64,000 nt of DNA from Zygnema cylindricum (Eukaryota; Streptophyta; Zygnematophyceae; Zygnematales; Zygnemataceae): positions 1 to 64,000 of the forward strand of contig JBBHKE010002603.1 in NCBI GenBank assembly GCA_037447655.1, given 5' to 3'. This document shows positions 1 to 11,632 of the stretch, piece by piece (positions within the stretch are counted from its first letter, which is position 1; each line of letters begins with the position of its first letter). Under the pieces are notes generated by a model, which saw nothing but the letters and a program-made list of their open reading frames with translations, made no database searches and was not told where the DNA came from. The position numbers were made by a program, and so were the translations under genes.

Positions 1-1174
1 ACCGTTTTTTCAGTCCCTTATTAGACCGTTTTATATCGTTTTTCGGACCCTTTTTTTCTGACCGTTGTTTCAATCTGTTTTTACAGTCCGTTTTTTGTCA
101 GTATTTTAGTCTGTCCTATCTATCTGCTTTTAAATTGTTTTTAGACAGTTTTTTATACTATTTTGAGATCGTTTTTAAACCGTTTTTAGGCCCGTTCATT
201 TCATATTGTTTTTTAGACCTTTTTATAGGCCATTCTTTCAGACCATTTTTTTAAACCATTTTTCAGACCGGTATTTCTGTCCGTTTTTCAAGTCTGTTTT
301 TCAGTTTGTTTTTCATTCCGTTTTATTTGTCCGTTTTTAAACCTTTTTTTAGATAGTTTTTTAGATCGTTTATTATATCGTTTTTCATACCATTTTTCAT
401 ACCATTTTTCAGTCCGTTTTTTCCAAATTGTTTTTCATACCGTTTTTAGACCTTTTTTTAGACCATTTTTTCAGACCGTTTTTGTAGACCGTGTTTTCGG
501 ACCTTTTTTCAGTCCTTTTTGTTCAATTTTTTTTTCCAGTCTTTTTTTTCAGTCCGTTTTTTTGTCAGTTTTTCACTCCGTTTTTTCTGTCCGTTTTTGA
601 ACCGTTTCAAACCGTTTTTCAGGTTGTTTTTCCAGCCATTTTCTCAGACCGTTTTTTCAGACCCTTTTTTCAGTCCGTTTTTTATACCGTTTTCCAGACC
701 GATTTTAGACCGTTTTTTCAAACCGTTTTTCCTGGCCGTTTTACCACTTTTCCATACCGTTTTTTCAGTTCATTTTTTACCGTTTTTTCAAACCCTTTTT
801 CAGTTCGTTTTAGACCGTTTTTTCAGACCGTTTTTCCATGTTTTTCTGGCCGTTTTTTCAAAACCGTTTTTTAAGACCGTTTTTTCAGACCCTTTTTTCA
901 GACCGTTTTCTCAGTGTTTTTTCCAGATTGTTTTCCCAGGCAGTTTTTTCAGACCATTTTTAGACCGTTTTCAAATACCGTTTTTCCGAACCCTCTTTTC
1001 AAACCGTTTTTCAGACCGTTTTTTTAGGCCAATTTTCTATGCCATTTTTCAGTCCGTTTTCCCAGACCGTTTTTTGAGTCGGTTTTTTCAGTCCGTTTCT
1101 CCAATCTGTTTTTTTTTGTCAGTTCTTCAGTCCGTTTTTCCTGTCCGTTTTTAGACCGTTTTTTCATATCGTTT
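1..1174. repeat. Degenerate T-rich minisatellite, unit about 12-14 bp
   Basis: The whole stretch is an array of variants of a short unit, roughly AGACCGTTTTTTC, with CAGTCCG and CATACCG variants. The strand is strongly asymmetric: long T runs broken every 12-14 bases by a CC-centred core. It is open at the left window edge, so its full length is unknown. Two long apparent reading frames in it (491-874 and 519-1154) encode only F, P, R, S and V repeats that mirror the DNA unit, so I do not treat them as genes. The array ends near 1174, where ordinary sequence resumes. Confidence 0.9.
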
Positions 1175-3098
1175 TTTGTCTTTTATGAATGGCAATTAGA
1201 ACTTCCTTGAAAATTTGTCGCAAAAGAGGGACGCTGGGTGGTTAAGCTTTGGAAAAACCTTAAAAAACCTAAAAAACTTGGTCCTTTGGTCCAAAAAAAC
1301 TCAATATACTCAAGAAGAACCGTTAAGAAACTCAAAAAATTGTTACAAAACCTCTTAGGAAAAACGCAGAAATCTTTCTTAAACCTCATTCTGTTAACGA
1401 CAGTTACAAATATTTGACATGAGCCAAAAAAGGTTTTGGTTTTTGTTAAGTAAAAAAATAACTCATTGAGATTAAAAGTTTATGTTTTTTTCATGTTGTG
1501 ACTTACATTTTTGTTTTTGGATTTAATGACGAGTAGATTGTGACATATTATTATAAGTATATTATTGTCGACAATTAGACGACAAATCCGGACGCGGAGG
1601 AAACGGCCACCGGACAGTTCAAATAATGTCAATAATATTCTGGACGTAAGTATCTTGTCGGTTAAAAACTTAACAAAGAAAGAAAAAAGGGGAAACAAAC
1701 AAAAACAGAGTGGAAGCAACATAGTGAACAAAGGAGAGTGAGAAGTGGGAAATGAATGTCGATGGTCTTGTCTGTGAGGATCTTGTCCTTAATGAATTTG
1801 TCTTTAAGAATCTTGTCCTGTATCACTTGTCTTGTCTTGTCCCGTCTCATTTTTTTGTCTTGTTCTGTTTTATTTTGTCCTATCTGTTTTCTTCTTGTAT
1901 GTTTTTGTCCTTTTCAGCAGTTTAATTTTTAGAAGTGTTGAAGCACCACTAAATAAATATAGTTATTATTTTCATTTTTTCTCTTAACGATAGTTCTGTC
2001 AACGGTTCAAAACCACGCGTGTTTCGGAACTGAAATAGACTTAATAGCACGAATACAAACCCCACATTAATAGTTTTTTTACCATAACATCGATTCACGG
2101 TTAGCTGTGGAAACCATGAGAAGTCACCTTCCATCATCACCACCTCCACATTTTGCGCAATTCCAGTCTCCAGCTGAAGTCAAGAAACTTCTTTGTCACA
2201 GGTCGTCCAAATTCAAGTTATTTTGGCAGTGAGGAAAGCAAGTCTCAATACGTTGTGTGACTGCCATGCCCGGTAGTATTTATTGTATGGGATTCCTAAG
2301 TTCTATCCCGTGTTGCAAGGATGTAATCCGGTCAAGTTCTGCCATTTCCAGCAGCAATACTTCATAAACATAGGACAGCGTGGTCTAATATAGTTAGTAA
2401 GGTATTGGCTTCCAGGTTTGAATGTGTGCATTTTAGTTGCTATTTTGCCCTCGTACTTTTTGTTTTGAGTGCGTAATTTCTCATGTCCTACTGCTGCTCG
2501 GACTAGGAACGACGTCTCAATACTCCTCTCCTCCCCTTATATAGAGTATTACTATAATATTTATAATTGTACATATATATAAACATTGGGAATAGTACAG
2601 TGGGAACTGCCTTGACCAATGAGAGCCCCTCGATTCTCGCGTTGGAGATGTGCCGAGAGCATCTGGCTGTCCAGTAGCATTCTTGAATCGTTTCTACCCC
2701 GTGCCCTCTCACATCTTTTGAGTCCTCCCTGTTTTTCTCCTTCTTGCAAATTTTTTCACTTTACCACATTGCCTTTCTTTTCTGTTTTGCCCTTTTCCTC
2801 CCTTTTGAAAGCTTTAATGGCGGGCATTTCCAATAGAGTGTGTCGTGACGCTCCCTGTTTCCTATCCGTGCTTGTGGTGCGAGTGCGTCTGTTTATCTCG
2901 CGAAAAAACTGATGATTTACATAAAACATCAACCTTATCCTTGTACGGAAAATGCACATCTTGTTGCAATAGTACGGATGTTTTTGTGCAAAACTCTTCA
3001 ACGGTTCTAAGCATCCTGGAGAAACGTTTGGCATTGGAAAAGTGATGCATGCTGACAAAGAAACATAATGGAGAGCTAGCTTCACTCATGTGCTTTTA
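1175..3098. other. Intergenic, no gene recognised
   Basis: No coding region, RNA gene or complete mobile element could be supported. The only structure seen is a short degenerate TTGTC-rich stretch (listed separately) and AT-rich DNA around 2520-2590. Short reading frames here lack any recognisable domain or splice context. Confidence 0.5.
1767..1910. repeat. Degenerate TTGTC-rich simple repeat
   Basis: The motif TCTTGTC or TTGTCCT recurs every 7-17 bases through this stretch. The antisense frame reads as a lysine/aspartate repeat, an artefact of the repeat. No higher-order period is clear. Confidence 0.55.
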
Positions 3099-3165
3099 CT
3101 CTCTCTTCTCTCTCTCTCTCTCTCTCTCTCGCTCTCTTTTCTTCTTCTTCTTCTCCCTCTTTTCC
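3099..3165. repeat. CT and TTC microsatellite
   Basis: A (CT)n run with a few interruptions is followed by CTT trinucleotides. It lies about 120 bp before the degraded left end of the first P-family element; the larger CT tract at 37075 is also close to P-family sequence. Confidence 0.85.
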
Positions 3166-3286
3166 ATACCATTCCCGTTGTCAGTTTTTCTCTCTCAGGC
3201 TAGAGACAGCGAACCACAAGACAAATGAAAACCGAAAAAGATAAAGAGTGAAAACTTGTCGCACAATCTGGAAACATGCTTTTGGA

Positions 3287-4426
3287 AGCTCCCATGTACA
3301 TGTAACTTAGCGAACTTACTTTGTATTTTAGCGCGGTTCCGCCGGACCCGGTTTTCAAGTGTCCCTATGTGTAAGAACATAACCGTAACTTACGTTTGTG
3401 ACGATTGTATACGTCGACAATACCTGTGATGGCTGTCAACCATAGTCTTAAAGTAGGTGAAAGTCCCCCATACAATATTCGTATTGTACGTAAATTTGAC
3501 AATATTACCTTAAGACCCATATTGTATTGGTTGCAAAATGAAATAAAATAGTAACAGGGTTGAGTTGCACTCGATCGATAGAGAATTAAATGTCATGTCT
3601 AAATTTTGAAAAACATTTGGACAAAAAAATATTTTTCTGTGAGTTTTGAGGTACTTTTTATTTAAACTTTCAGATTTGGACGATCGGACGGTCGCTGATC
3701 AAAGTAGCGATCTAAGAAGATCACATGGAAAGCCCATAACACAACTTACGCTAAAGGCAGCCTATTTAAGGCCTACGAAAAAACGCCTACTTTTGAACTG
3801 GAATGTCAACGTCTACAATCTGTGTTGTCGCACTTTTTTTTTTGAACTGCTTCTGACGTCGCATGTCTTACCGTGACATTGTAGACGTACTGCAATATAG
3901 CCTCTACAGTTTCACGGTTGAAGAAGATGCGCTTTGCCTTCGCGTCTCCTGTCCGGTTAACGTGAAATGGCATCGAAATTTCGAGACCCTTGCAAAAAAA
4001 AAATCCGTACTGAACGAAAACGGACAAAACCAAACAAATTGTGTACTTTTTTCCGTCATATTGAACACAAACGGACAAAACATGGCGAATTCTGTACTTT
4101 TCTTTGTCCTTGGAAATCGTATGAAAAAATTTCGAAAAGTACGGCACGTGCGAATATATGTTCCTATTTGTTTATCGAAAACACCAAGTTTTAAAACACA
4201 TCGCGCATGTGTTTCAAACATAAGTTTGAAGCTGACGTTTTTTGTCGTGGAAGTGGGTCGAAAAACACAAGACGACAAATTTTCGTACATCCTAAGTTGG
4301 AGGATGACGCAAATTGTACTCTACAAAATTGAGATTCTTTCGTACGGTTGCAACTTTGGCAGTACGGCGCTAAGTTTTAAAGGAAAACGACAGAAAAAAA
4401 CCGTTATGCACATGGGGACATACCCT
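3287..4426 (+). mobile_element. P-family TIR element, copy 1 (non-autonomous), interrupted by an H-family element
   Basis: The left end is degraded (CCCATGT followed by ACTTAGCGAACTTACTTTG). The right end is clean: ACATGGGGACATACCC followed by TAA. The body matches copy 2 (4430-5208) over most of its length, and the copies at 36360-36589 and 37753-39196 in parts. No transposase is encoded; frames such as 3863-4615 span the element and have no known domain. TIRs starting with GGG and a TAA-like target site resemble the PIF/Harbinger superfamily, but that placement is inferred. An H-family element sits inside at 3441-3802. Confidence 0.7.
3441..3802 (-). mobile_element. H-family MITE, copy 1, nested in a P-family element
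   Basis: The ends are inverted: CATAGTCTTAAAGTAGG at the left and CCTACTTTTGAACTGGA at the right. The flanks read CTGTCAAC (3433-3440) and ATGTCAAC (3803-3810), a near-perfect 8-bp target-site duplication. Removing the insert restores the host element's GTCAACGTCTACAATCTGTG run, as seen in its sister copy near 4577-4600. The interior matches the copies at 38618-38922 and 59937-60580 in the opposite orientation. No coding capacity. An 8-bp duplication fits the hAT superfamily (inference). Confidence 0.8.
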
Positions 4427-4444
4427 AAGGGTATGTCCCCATGT
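4410..4444. repeat. Perfect 35-bp palindrome at the junction of two P-family elements
   Basis: Two 17-bp arms, ACATGGGGACATACCCT and its exact reverse complement, flank a single A. The right end of copy 1 and the left end of copy 2 meet here and share a TAA spacer. The sequence could extrude as a hairpin. Confidence 0.9.
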
Positions 4445-5208
4445 ACTAGTAACTTAGCGAACTTACTTTGTATTTTAGCGCGGATCCGCCAAACCCGGTT
4501 TTCAAGTGTCCTTATGTCTGTAAAGACGAAATCGTATCTTACGCTTGTGACGATTGTATATGTCGACAATACTTGTGACGGTTGTGAACGTCTACAATCT
4601 GTGGTCGCACGTTAGTTTTTGGAACTGCTTTGTGACGTCGCATGTCTTACCGTGAGATTTTAGACGTACCGCCTTCCAGCTTGTGCGGTTTCACGGTTGA
4701 AGAATATGCGCTTTGCCTTCGCGTCGTCTGTCCGGTCGACGTGAAATGACATCGGAATTTCGAGACCCCTGCAAAAAAAAAATCGTACTGCATGAAAACG
4801 GACAAAACCAAACAAATTGTGTAATTTTTCTTCGTCGTATTCGAAGGCAAACAGACAAAACATAGCGAAATCTGTAATTTTTTTGTCCTTGGAAATCGTA
4901 TGAAATTTTTTGAAAATTCCGGTACGTGCGAATATATGTTCCTATTTTTTTTTGGGAAATACCTAGTTTTAAAACACATCGCGCATGTGTTTTAAACGTA
5001 AGGTTGAAGATGACATTTTTTGTCGTGGAAGTGGGTCGAAAAACACAAGACGACAAATTTGCGTACATTCTAGTTTCGAGGATGACGCAAATTGTACTCT
5101 ACAAATTTGCGATTCCTTTGTACGGTTGCAACTTAGGCAGTACGGCGCTAAGTTTTACAGGAAAACGACAGAAAAAAACCCTTACTTTATGCGCATGGGG
5201 AAATACCC
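4430..5208 (+). mobile_element. P-family TIR element, copy 2 (non-autonomous)
   Basis: It starts GGGTATGTCCCCATGT after TAA and ends GCATGGGGAAATACCC before CAA. At about 780 bp it is the most compact copy with both ends visible and serves here as the reference for the family. It holds the same internal blocks as copy 1 in the same order: the ACTTAGCGAACTTAC block, the TTTCACGGTTGAAGAA block, the AAAACACATCGC block and the CAGTACGGCGCTAAG block. No open reading frame with a known domain. Confidence 0.75.
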
Positions 5209-5599
5209 CAACTCAAGTTCGCGACAGTACAGGTTTGCTACAGTAAGGATAAAGCGCCCGTAGTCTTTTTTCATGGTGTACGGAACAAGGAGGTACAATA
5301 CTGTAGCTGTTTCTTGGCTGCTAGCCAACGTTTATGCGTGATGAAAAAAGGAGAAGGCACGTGTCGAGGCTAGGTCCAAAAGCGGGCTAGAGATTGAAGG
5401 AAACAGTCTCTAGTTACCGTTAGATAGGCTTTTAAGATTGAGTTGTTTTTTTTATGCCGTGTACTAAATGTACAGGAAAAGTACACATGTAATGGCAGAA
5501 AGATGCAAGGTGCAAAAACTTTGAGATGACGCTAAACAATGTGGACTACATCAGTACGATACTTTTGACTTCTAAAAACTAACATGTTTACCTCACGAC

Positions 5600-5749
5600 C
5601 GGCTAAACCTTTACTCTGGGAGTCGGATATTACCAAAGTTGAAATGAAAACAGGTGGAACTGAGACATAGAAATAGGGAAGTCCAGCGCAGCGCGAGGCC
5701 CTTTCTCACACGAAAATAGTAAAAAACTGATAAAAGTAAAATACAGCTG
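5600..5749. repeat. Direct repeat, left copy (about 150 bp)
   Basis: This segment recurs at 6527-6668 in the same orientation. Shared landmarks are GGGAGTCGGAT, GGTGGAACTGAGACATAGAAA and AGTCCAGCGCAG, followed by a run ending CAGCTGA or CAACTGA. The two copies bracket a third P-family element. Confidence 0.7.
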
Positions 5750-5750
5750 A

Positions 5751-6415
5751 GGGTACGTCCCCATGTATTAAAGTATCGACTTTAATCTGTCGTTTTCACC
5801 CAAAACGCTGTTTCGTACGAGATAAACTTTAGCCGTACAAAAAAATCAATTACTTAAAAGTACAGCAAACTTCAAGTCGATACTTTGAATGTACTTCATG
5901 TTTGTCGCCATGTGAACGCATTTTGGCGTTTTCCTTTTTTCGACCCCCGGGCAAGAGGATCCAACCCGTCAAAAAACTTCATCAAAAATCACCTCGCGAC
6001 CTGATTTCAGGGAAAGTACCGCCCAAAGAACGAATGAAAAATAATCAACGCACGCGCCACACGAGTAGGAAAATTTTAGGACAAGGGAGAGTATGCATGT
6101 ATGGAAAAGACGAGGATGTACGGAAAAAAGTCTGCAAGGGTCTCGGACCTTCAATTTCATTCATGGGTCCTCGATAGAATTTTGCATCGTTGTCTCCCCT
6201 CTCCTCTCACACTATCACTTTTATCTCTCACTCTTTAGAATGAGGCACGACTGAAAAATAATTATTTTGACTACTTTTATGTATATTTTTATGGCAAGTA
6301 GAGCGAAAAAAGTAGAGAAAACGAAAGTGGGTATCCATGGCCGAAAGTTCTTGAATCTGTGACGTTACAAAACCCTAAACATCTGCCATTTATTCAAGAT
6401 TTTAAAATTCTTAAT
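5751..6415 (+). mobile_element. P-family related element, copy 3 (longer subtype)
   Basis: The left end is GGGTACGTCCCCATGT after TGA. The interior matches the element at 36607-37550: a CTGTCGTTTTC-like block near the left end and, near 6290-6390, the landmarks GCAAGTAGAG, CCATGG and ACCCTAAACATCT in order. The right end is not resolved. There is no coding capacity. Confidence 0.5.
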
Positions 6416-6526
6416 TAGCATAAGCAGCGGTAATTATTCATATATGCTAAATAAACTTCTACGCTAATAGCGATTGGCGATGTAGTTGACACAGTATATG
6501 CCCGTGTAACGGGCGTTGATTTACTA

Positions 6527-6668
6527 GTGGCTAAAATATTACTGCGGGAGTCGGATTTTTCCAAGTTGAAATGAAAACCGGTGGAACTGAGACATAGAAA
6601 CAGGAAAGTCCAGCGCAGCCCTTTCTTCACATGAAAATAGTCAAAAACTGATAAATGTATACAACTGA
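6527..6668. repeat. Direct repeat, right copy
   Basis: Second copy of 5600-5749, diverged by several substitutions and a small deletion in the GCGCAG region. The pair could be the flanks of an old composite insertion or a chance segmental duplication. Confidence 0.7.
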
Positions 6669-7680
6669 ATCATAGAATTTTTTCGAATCATACCGTAGTT
6701 TATTTTTCAGCTTGTATGTTTCATTCATTTTGTCGGCCGGTCGCATCGATGGCTCAGAATTTTGGTCGTCAATCTAATCGGGCCTGTAATTGTCTGCCAG
6801 ATGGCAGACGAATGTGCCCACTACTCCAATGGTTTTGGAACTTCGTGAAGGCGTGGCGACATATGCACAACATACCAAGAGCTTGTCAATTTCTCAATTT
6901 CTATTGAATCCAAGGTAGAGTGCTATGGGCTTCCAGTTCATGACTTGGACTATTTACACGCATGTTGAAAAGGTTTTCAAACATGATTTCGTGTTACTTG
7001 TTAGTTCTTGAGTTTAGGTTTTACTTGAGATCCATCATCCAGGTAAAAGTAGCAACAAAATGCACGATATGAGGTACTTTTCCTGATTAGTGCGGTCCAC
7101 GCTATACGTGGAGCTCAAGAAACACACCTCCTGGATTCTCTCGTTTCTAAGGACTAGATTTGGACTGTTTGAAAACTTTGTACACATCAAAGAAAGCATT
7201 TTTTCCTCCTTTGCTAACTGAGTTCTGAGACGCTCATCTCTTTGTTTCCCTCTCTCGTTAGTTCTCACACGCAGTTCTCATTCTTACAGCTTGTTCACCT
7301 CTTCCTCCATCTTTTCAAAACATAATAAAAACAACACTTAACTTGCGATGCTTTCAGTCTTACTTCTTCACTGAATTCTCGTCAAATTGCTACATCAACA
7401 CTCAACCCTCGTCCAGCAGGAATACTGGATGCTTGTAGCTTCCTCTTTTCTCCTTTGGTCCTTACAAGCAATACGTACTCGATTCTCATAAATTTCTGTG
7501 CTTTCTTTCACTTTGCACTCCCGATACTCACTGAATTCTCCTAATTTGGTACCTTTTCTTTCAATAATTCCAAACTGCACTCGTTGAATTTATATACTAT
7601 GCTAGTTACTTGTCCTTTCCTCACTAGCAACACTCACCGTATGTTTGCCACTAGCTTGCTATTCTGGTCTGGCCTCTTGC
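6669..7680. other. Intergenic, upstream of the lipase gene
   Basis: No gene is recognised. The region includes CT-rich DNA between about 7190 and 7560. A possible core promoter for the lipase gene follows at 7686. Confidence 0.4.
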
Positions 7681-7685
7681 GTATC

Positions 7686-7695
7686 TTTTATAAAG
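7686..7695 (+). promoter_or_regulatory. Candidate TATA box of the lipase gene
   Basis: TTTTATAAAG lies 129 bp before the chosen ATG at 7824 in otherwise moderate-GC DNA, a usual distance for a plant TATA box plus 5' leader. No transcript data support it. Confidence 0.3.
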
Positions 7696-7823
7696 CCGGG
7701 CTGCCATAGCTTGTTTCCTTAAGGCTTTTATCTGAACGCTCACCCTACGCCTTAGCTAAATTAATGTCCTAACACACATACCGTAACTTGGAAGTTGTAG
7801 CTTATCTTGACTTCACGACAGCC

Positions 7824-10800
7824 ATGACTTGCTGCTTGCCGCCTTTTTGTGTGCCGGCCGCTGAGCTGATGTGCATTGCCGGTTGCTCTCACTGGATTGG
7901 GCGGCGATGCCTGGTGCATGGTTCCATGGCAAGCGAGGATTGGCCGGAAGCCACCTACGGAGAGCTGAAAGACGTGCCGAGGGCTTGCCGATTGATACTA
8001 GGAGTCTACGAAGATGACGTTACTAAGCCGCTGTATGCTGATCGTTTAGTGCCTGAACAGGTGATTAAGAAATCAGCGTACGACAAAAACGACGGGAGAT
8101 GTCCTCCATATCTCATATATGTAGACCATGAAGCAAAGGATGTGGCATTGGCAATTCGAGGGCTGCATTTAGGACAAAAACCTGATTATCAGCTTTTACT
8201 GGACAACAGGAAGGGACAGCAGGTGGGCTTGTGATCTGTTTCTTTGATGAGTTGTCTGGTTACAAATGAGTTGTTGTTCGACATGGTCTTGCGGTTTCTG
8301 GATTGTGTAGCCTGCCGTGGTTATCATTTGACAGATAGAGAAATTTGACAGAAACTTTGCAATCTTGCTGTGACTGTTGGTGACCTATCGAGAAAGAATC
8401 TGTGTCAAACATTGATGCAAGCTTTGAATTTTTCACTCCTATGAGATTATCGACATCAACTGTAGTCATTCTCGAAATCTGATTCACGGTGGAGAATTGA
8501 ATTTCCAACGTCAGACTCATTGGAACTCTCTATACATTAGTGTACTGCTGAGTGACATTGACGGGGCCTCTTTTATCTGCCCTGCAATTTCTACTTTTTG
8601 TTGAACCGATAGACCTGATTTTTTGCATTGTACCAATACTTTGCTATGCCTCTTTTAAACAGTATAGAGTGTTTAGGTGTAAGTTTTCCGCCAATGATGA
8701 GGATAGTATCTGATTCTCAGGCAAATTGGACTGTCTAAAGGATTTAACCACCAATTCTCTTTGATGCTCATGTCAACTTGAATGCTGTTGCCTGTCACTT
8801 TGTTATTGGTTCTTCATGGACACTGCATTCAAGTCTAACTCTCGTTTGTTACTGTGTGTGCATTCAGATGTTTGATGGCGGTTATGTCCATCATGGTCTT
8901 TTGAAAGTCGCAGGCTGGCTTCTGCAAAAAGAATTTGACACTCTGAAGGCTCTCCTTTTGAAGTACAAAGATTACACCCTCACTTTGACAGGCCACTCAC
9001 TGGGAAGTGGGATTGCCACGATAATGACAATTATCCTTGTCAACAGTAAAAAACAGCTGGCACCAGTGTCACGTAAAAGAATACGCTGCATCGCGATTGC
9101 TCCTGCGAGATCAATTTCCATGAACCTCGCCATTCGCTACGCCGACTGTATAAAATCCGTCATCTTGCAGGTCAGGTATATTATCCAGTGCATCATATAA
9201 GACAACATTTGCAAGAATGTGATTTCTATTTGTCAAAAATCTTTCTCAAATAGTAAGAACTTCTGTTCCACGTCAATTACTCCCCGTAGTTGTTGTTGTC
9301 TTTTAGAGAGGCATAGATTTGAAAGGTAACCCTGGCCCTAGTAATAGCGCTAAAACATTGGAGTCGCACAATCAATTTTAATCTTTGTTTCAACCTGATC
9401 CACTTTGGTTTTGACATTTCCAAGCTCAATGGCCATGTTTTAAGTGGAGAGGGAGTAGCATCAAGTCCGTTTGTCTTAATACTTTCAGGTATGATTTATG
9501 ACTATGCAGATTTTGAGTAATTTTGCAACCAGTGTGCTTGCCTTATCCGTTTCTGTAATAACACCAATTGGATTTTGACCTGCAGGACGACTTCTTGCCA
9601 CGAACTTCGGCACCCCTTCAACTTATTTTTGGTTCAATGTTCTGGTGGGTTTCTTAAACACTCTGTACTTGAAATGTGAATTGTTTGCATCCGAAGTTAT
9701 TGATCAACGACGATGTTTCTGTCGGTTTAGTTTTCTGTTTGAAGGATCAATGTTTCATGTCGAATGTTGCCTATTGCTGTTCAATTTTCTTGCTAGAGTT
9801 TACCGGTGGCACGAGAGTCGTCGATTAATTTCTGTGTCTCGAGATACTAATTGGATGAAATAAAAGAAAAGCAATATTAGAGTTAAAACCTTATCCATGA
9901 CTGGGTTGCAGTCTTCCCTGTCTTCTAGCCCTCTCTTGCGTACGTGATACATTCATCCCTCAAAGAAGAATGATTTCTGATCCACGCCGACTCTATGCCC
10001 CTGGACGCTTATATCACGTGGTGTATACAGAGTATGGCAGGTGGGTTAATACAAATCCTCAAGGTCAAAAATATTTTAAAATATTTAGCATTGTCCTTTA
10101 TTGCTTTTTGTTGGTACAAGGGCTGGGGAAATCTTATCCTTGAATAAGCAATTTGGTTTGACCGCCCTCCAACTAGCTCCTTTTTTCTGTCAGTTGCAAG
10201 AGACTTCCGCCGACTGTAAGGACATCGATTCCTGTTGAAGGACGGTTTGAGCACATTGTTTGCTCAAGAAATGCCACCGAGGACCATTCACTCGTTAGTA
10301 TCGAGAGGACCTTGACAACAGCTCTGGAGGTGGGACTTCATTGCTTAACAACCTTTGAAGACTTCTCATTTACTGCAGATTTATAAGACTCTGTTGCCAT
10401 GGGTCTCAATGAACCTTGAAGAGTTGGTGGGCCAATTGCACTTTTTTGTCAGTTACTTTCTTTTGCTGTGTTAATTTTTGGTTCATTTCATTGTGTTTTT
10501 TCAGCTCCGTTTTGGCTTTTCCTTCCTTCTCTATGTTCTAAGAAGATTTACTGTCATGCGTCTTAATAAGGCTTATTATGAAATAGTGCTTAACTGGATT
10601 TGCATTTGCTTTTGGTTTGTCATTTATCGAGGAAGAGAGAATATACGCAATGGTTGGGAGTTGAAAGTTACGTTTTGTGTGTGCAAAAGCAGACACCAGA
10701 TAACAAGTTCTTTAGTCAATTTGAAGCTCCAAGTTGGGATTCTGGGAGGTTTCTTGCAGTTATTAGAGCAATCCGAGGGTGTAAATGAGATCCCATCATC

Positions 10801-11632
10801 AGACCAGGCTGCTCGGGCGAAAACTTTGGAACAGGACCAGAAGGAAGAGTATGACCAGGCTCTTCATAGAGCAGTATCCCTTGGAGTATACAATGCTCAA
10901 GAACCCGACCAAGTGCTGAGAGAGCGGGTGGAGAGCACAGCCCAATTGAGTGAGGGGAACGGAGATGCATGCACAGAAAAACAGCTCAAATCTGGAGAAG
11001 AAACTGGGACCTGGGATATCACATCAGATAACATGGAAGGGGGTGACATGGACATGGAAGAAGAATGTGTTTGTGGTAAATCACATGCATTAAGCGATTC
11101 GAATGTTAGCAATGGGAATTGTAATGGTAGAGAGAAGGCTAATGGGTCGTCAAAAGGGGACATTTGTACCTTGCCTCAATTTTCATGGAATACGGCAGCG
11201 AAGGTAGATAGCGAAGATAACATTTTTGATGTCCATAATGAATCACTATTAGAGCATGCCGAGCAGGACGAACATCGTGGCCCCTTAAACACAGATACAG
11301 ATAGAGATTGCAAGGATGATGTTTTAACTACAAAAAACCGATTGGATGATAAAAAAATTGCAGAATTTTTTTCTAAGAAACAGACAGTGGCAGCGAGGTG
11401 GAGAGCTGCAGAGGAGAAGCTGGTAGAGGAGGAGAAGCGAAAAATTGAGACAGTAGGGAGTCTGCCTGCGACGGAGAAATGGGACGAACTTATCACTCTT
11501 TTAGTAAGAAGGAAGCCGCCAGAAAATCCAACAATTCTAGGGGATGTTAAAAATAATAAATGTTCGAGGAATAGGCTAAAAAATCAAAGTAAGGTCATGC
11601 CTAGGGAGGATGCTGGTGATGACGTGCCTTGA
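7824..11632 (+). CDS. Class 3 lipase with N-terminal mono/diacylglycerol lipase domain (diacylglycerol lipase-like)
   Basis: Predicted acylglycerol hydrolase of the alpha/beta fold, 629 residues. Six exons: 7824-8222, 8868-9170, 9586-9644, 9912-10040, 10203-10329, 10760-11632; all junctions are GT-AG and keep frame. I chose the ATG at 7824 (MTCCLPPF) because the open frame upstream has only a TTG. The N-terminal part has the family's cysteine-rich start and the VYEDD and PPYLIYVDH blocks. The nucleophile elbow GHSLG is at residues 175-179, with Ser177 as the likely catalytic serine. Family hallmarks follow: KRIRCIAIAPAR, DDFLPRT, CLPCLL, RRLYAPGRLYH, and PPTVRT with GRFEHIV. The last exon codes a long acidic, low-complexity region, then a KWDEL motif near the C-terminus. 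It resembles the plant lipase group sometimes annotated as calmodulin-binding heat-shock protein; calmodulin binding is not shown here. It converges on NSE1. Confidence 0.88.

Noticed and set aside
491-1154. Two long overlapping plus-strand reading frames
   Set aside because: They are translations of the T-rich satellite; stops are rare only because the unit lacks them.
1-1174. Telomeric or subtelomeric origin of the T-rich array
   Set aside because: The unit does not match TTTAGGG or known variants, and there is no G-rich complementary register.
3863-4615. 250-codon frame in P-family DNA, considered as a transposase
   Set aside because: It spans two abutting elements, is not conserved in frame in the other copies and has no acidic catalytic motif I can recognise.
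7788-7823. Upstream start for the lipase giving 12 extra residues
   Set aside because: The codon at 7788 is TTG; the first ATG in frame is at 7824 and the family begins near there.
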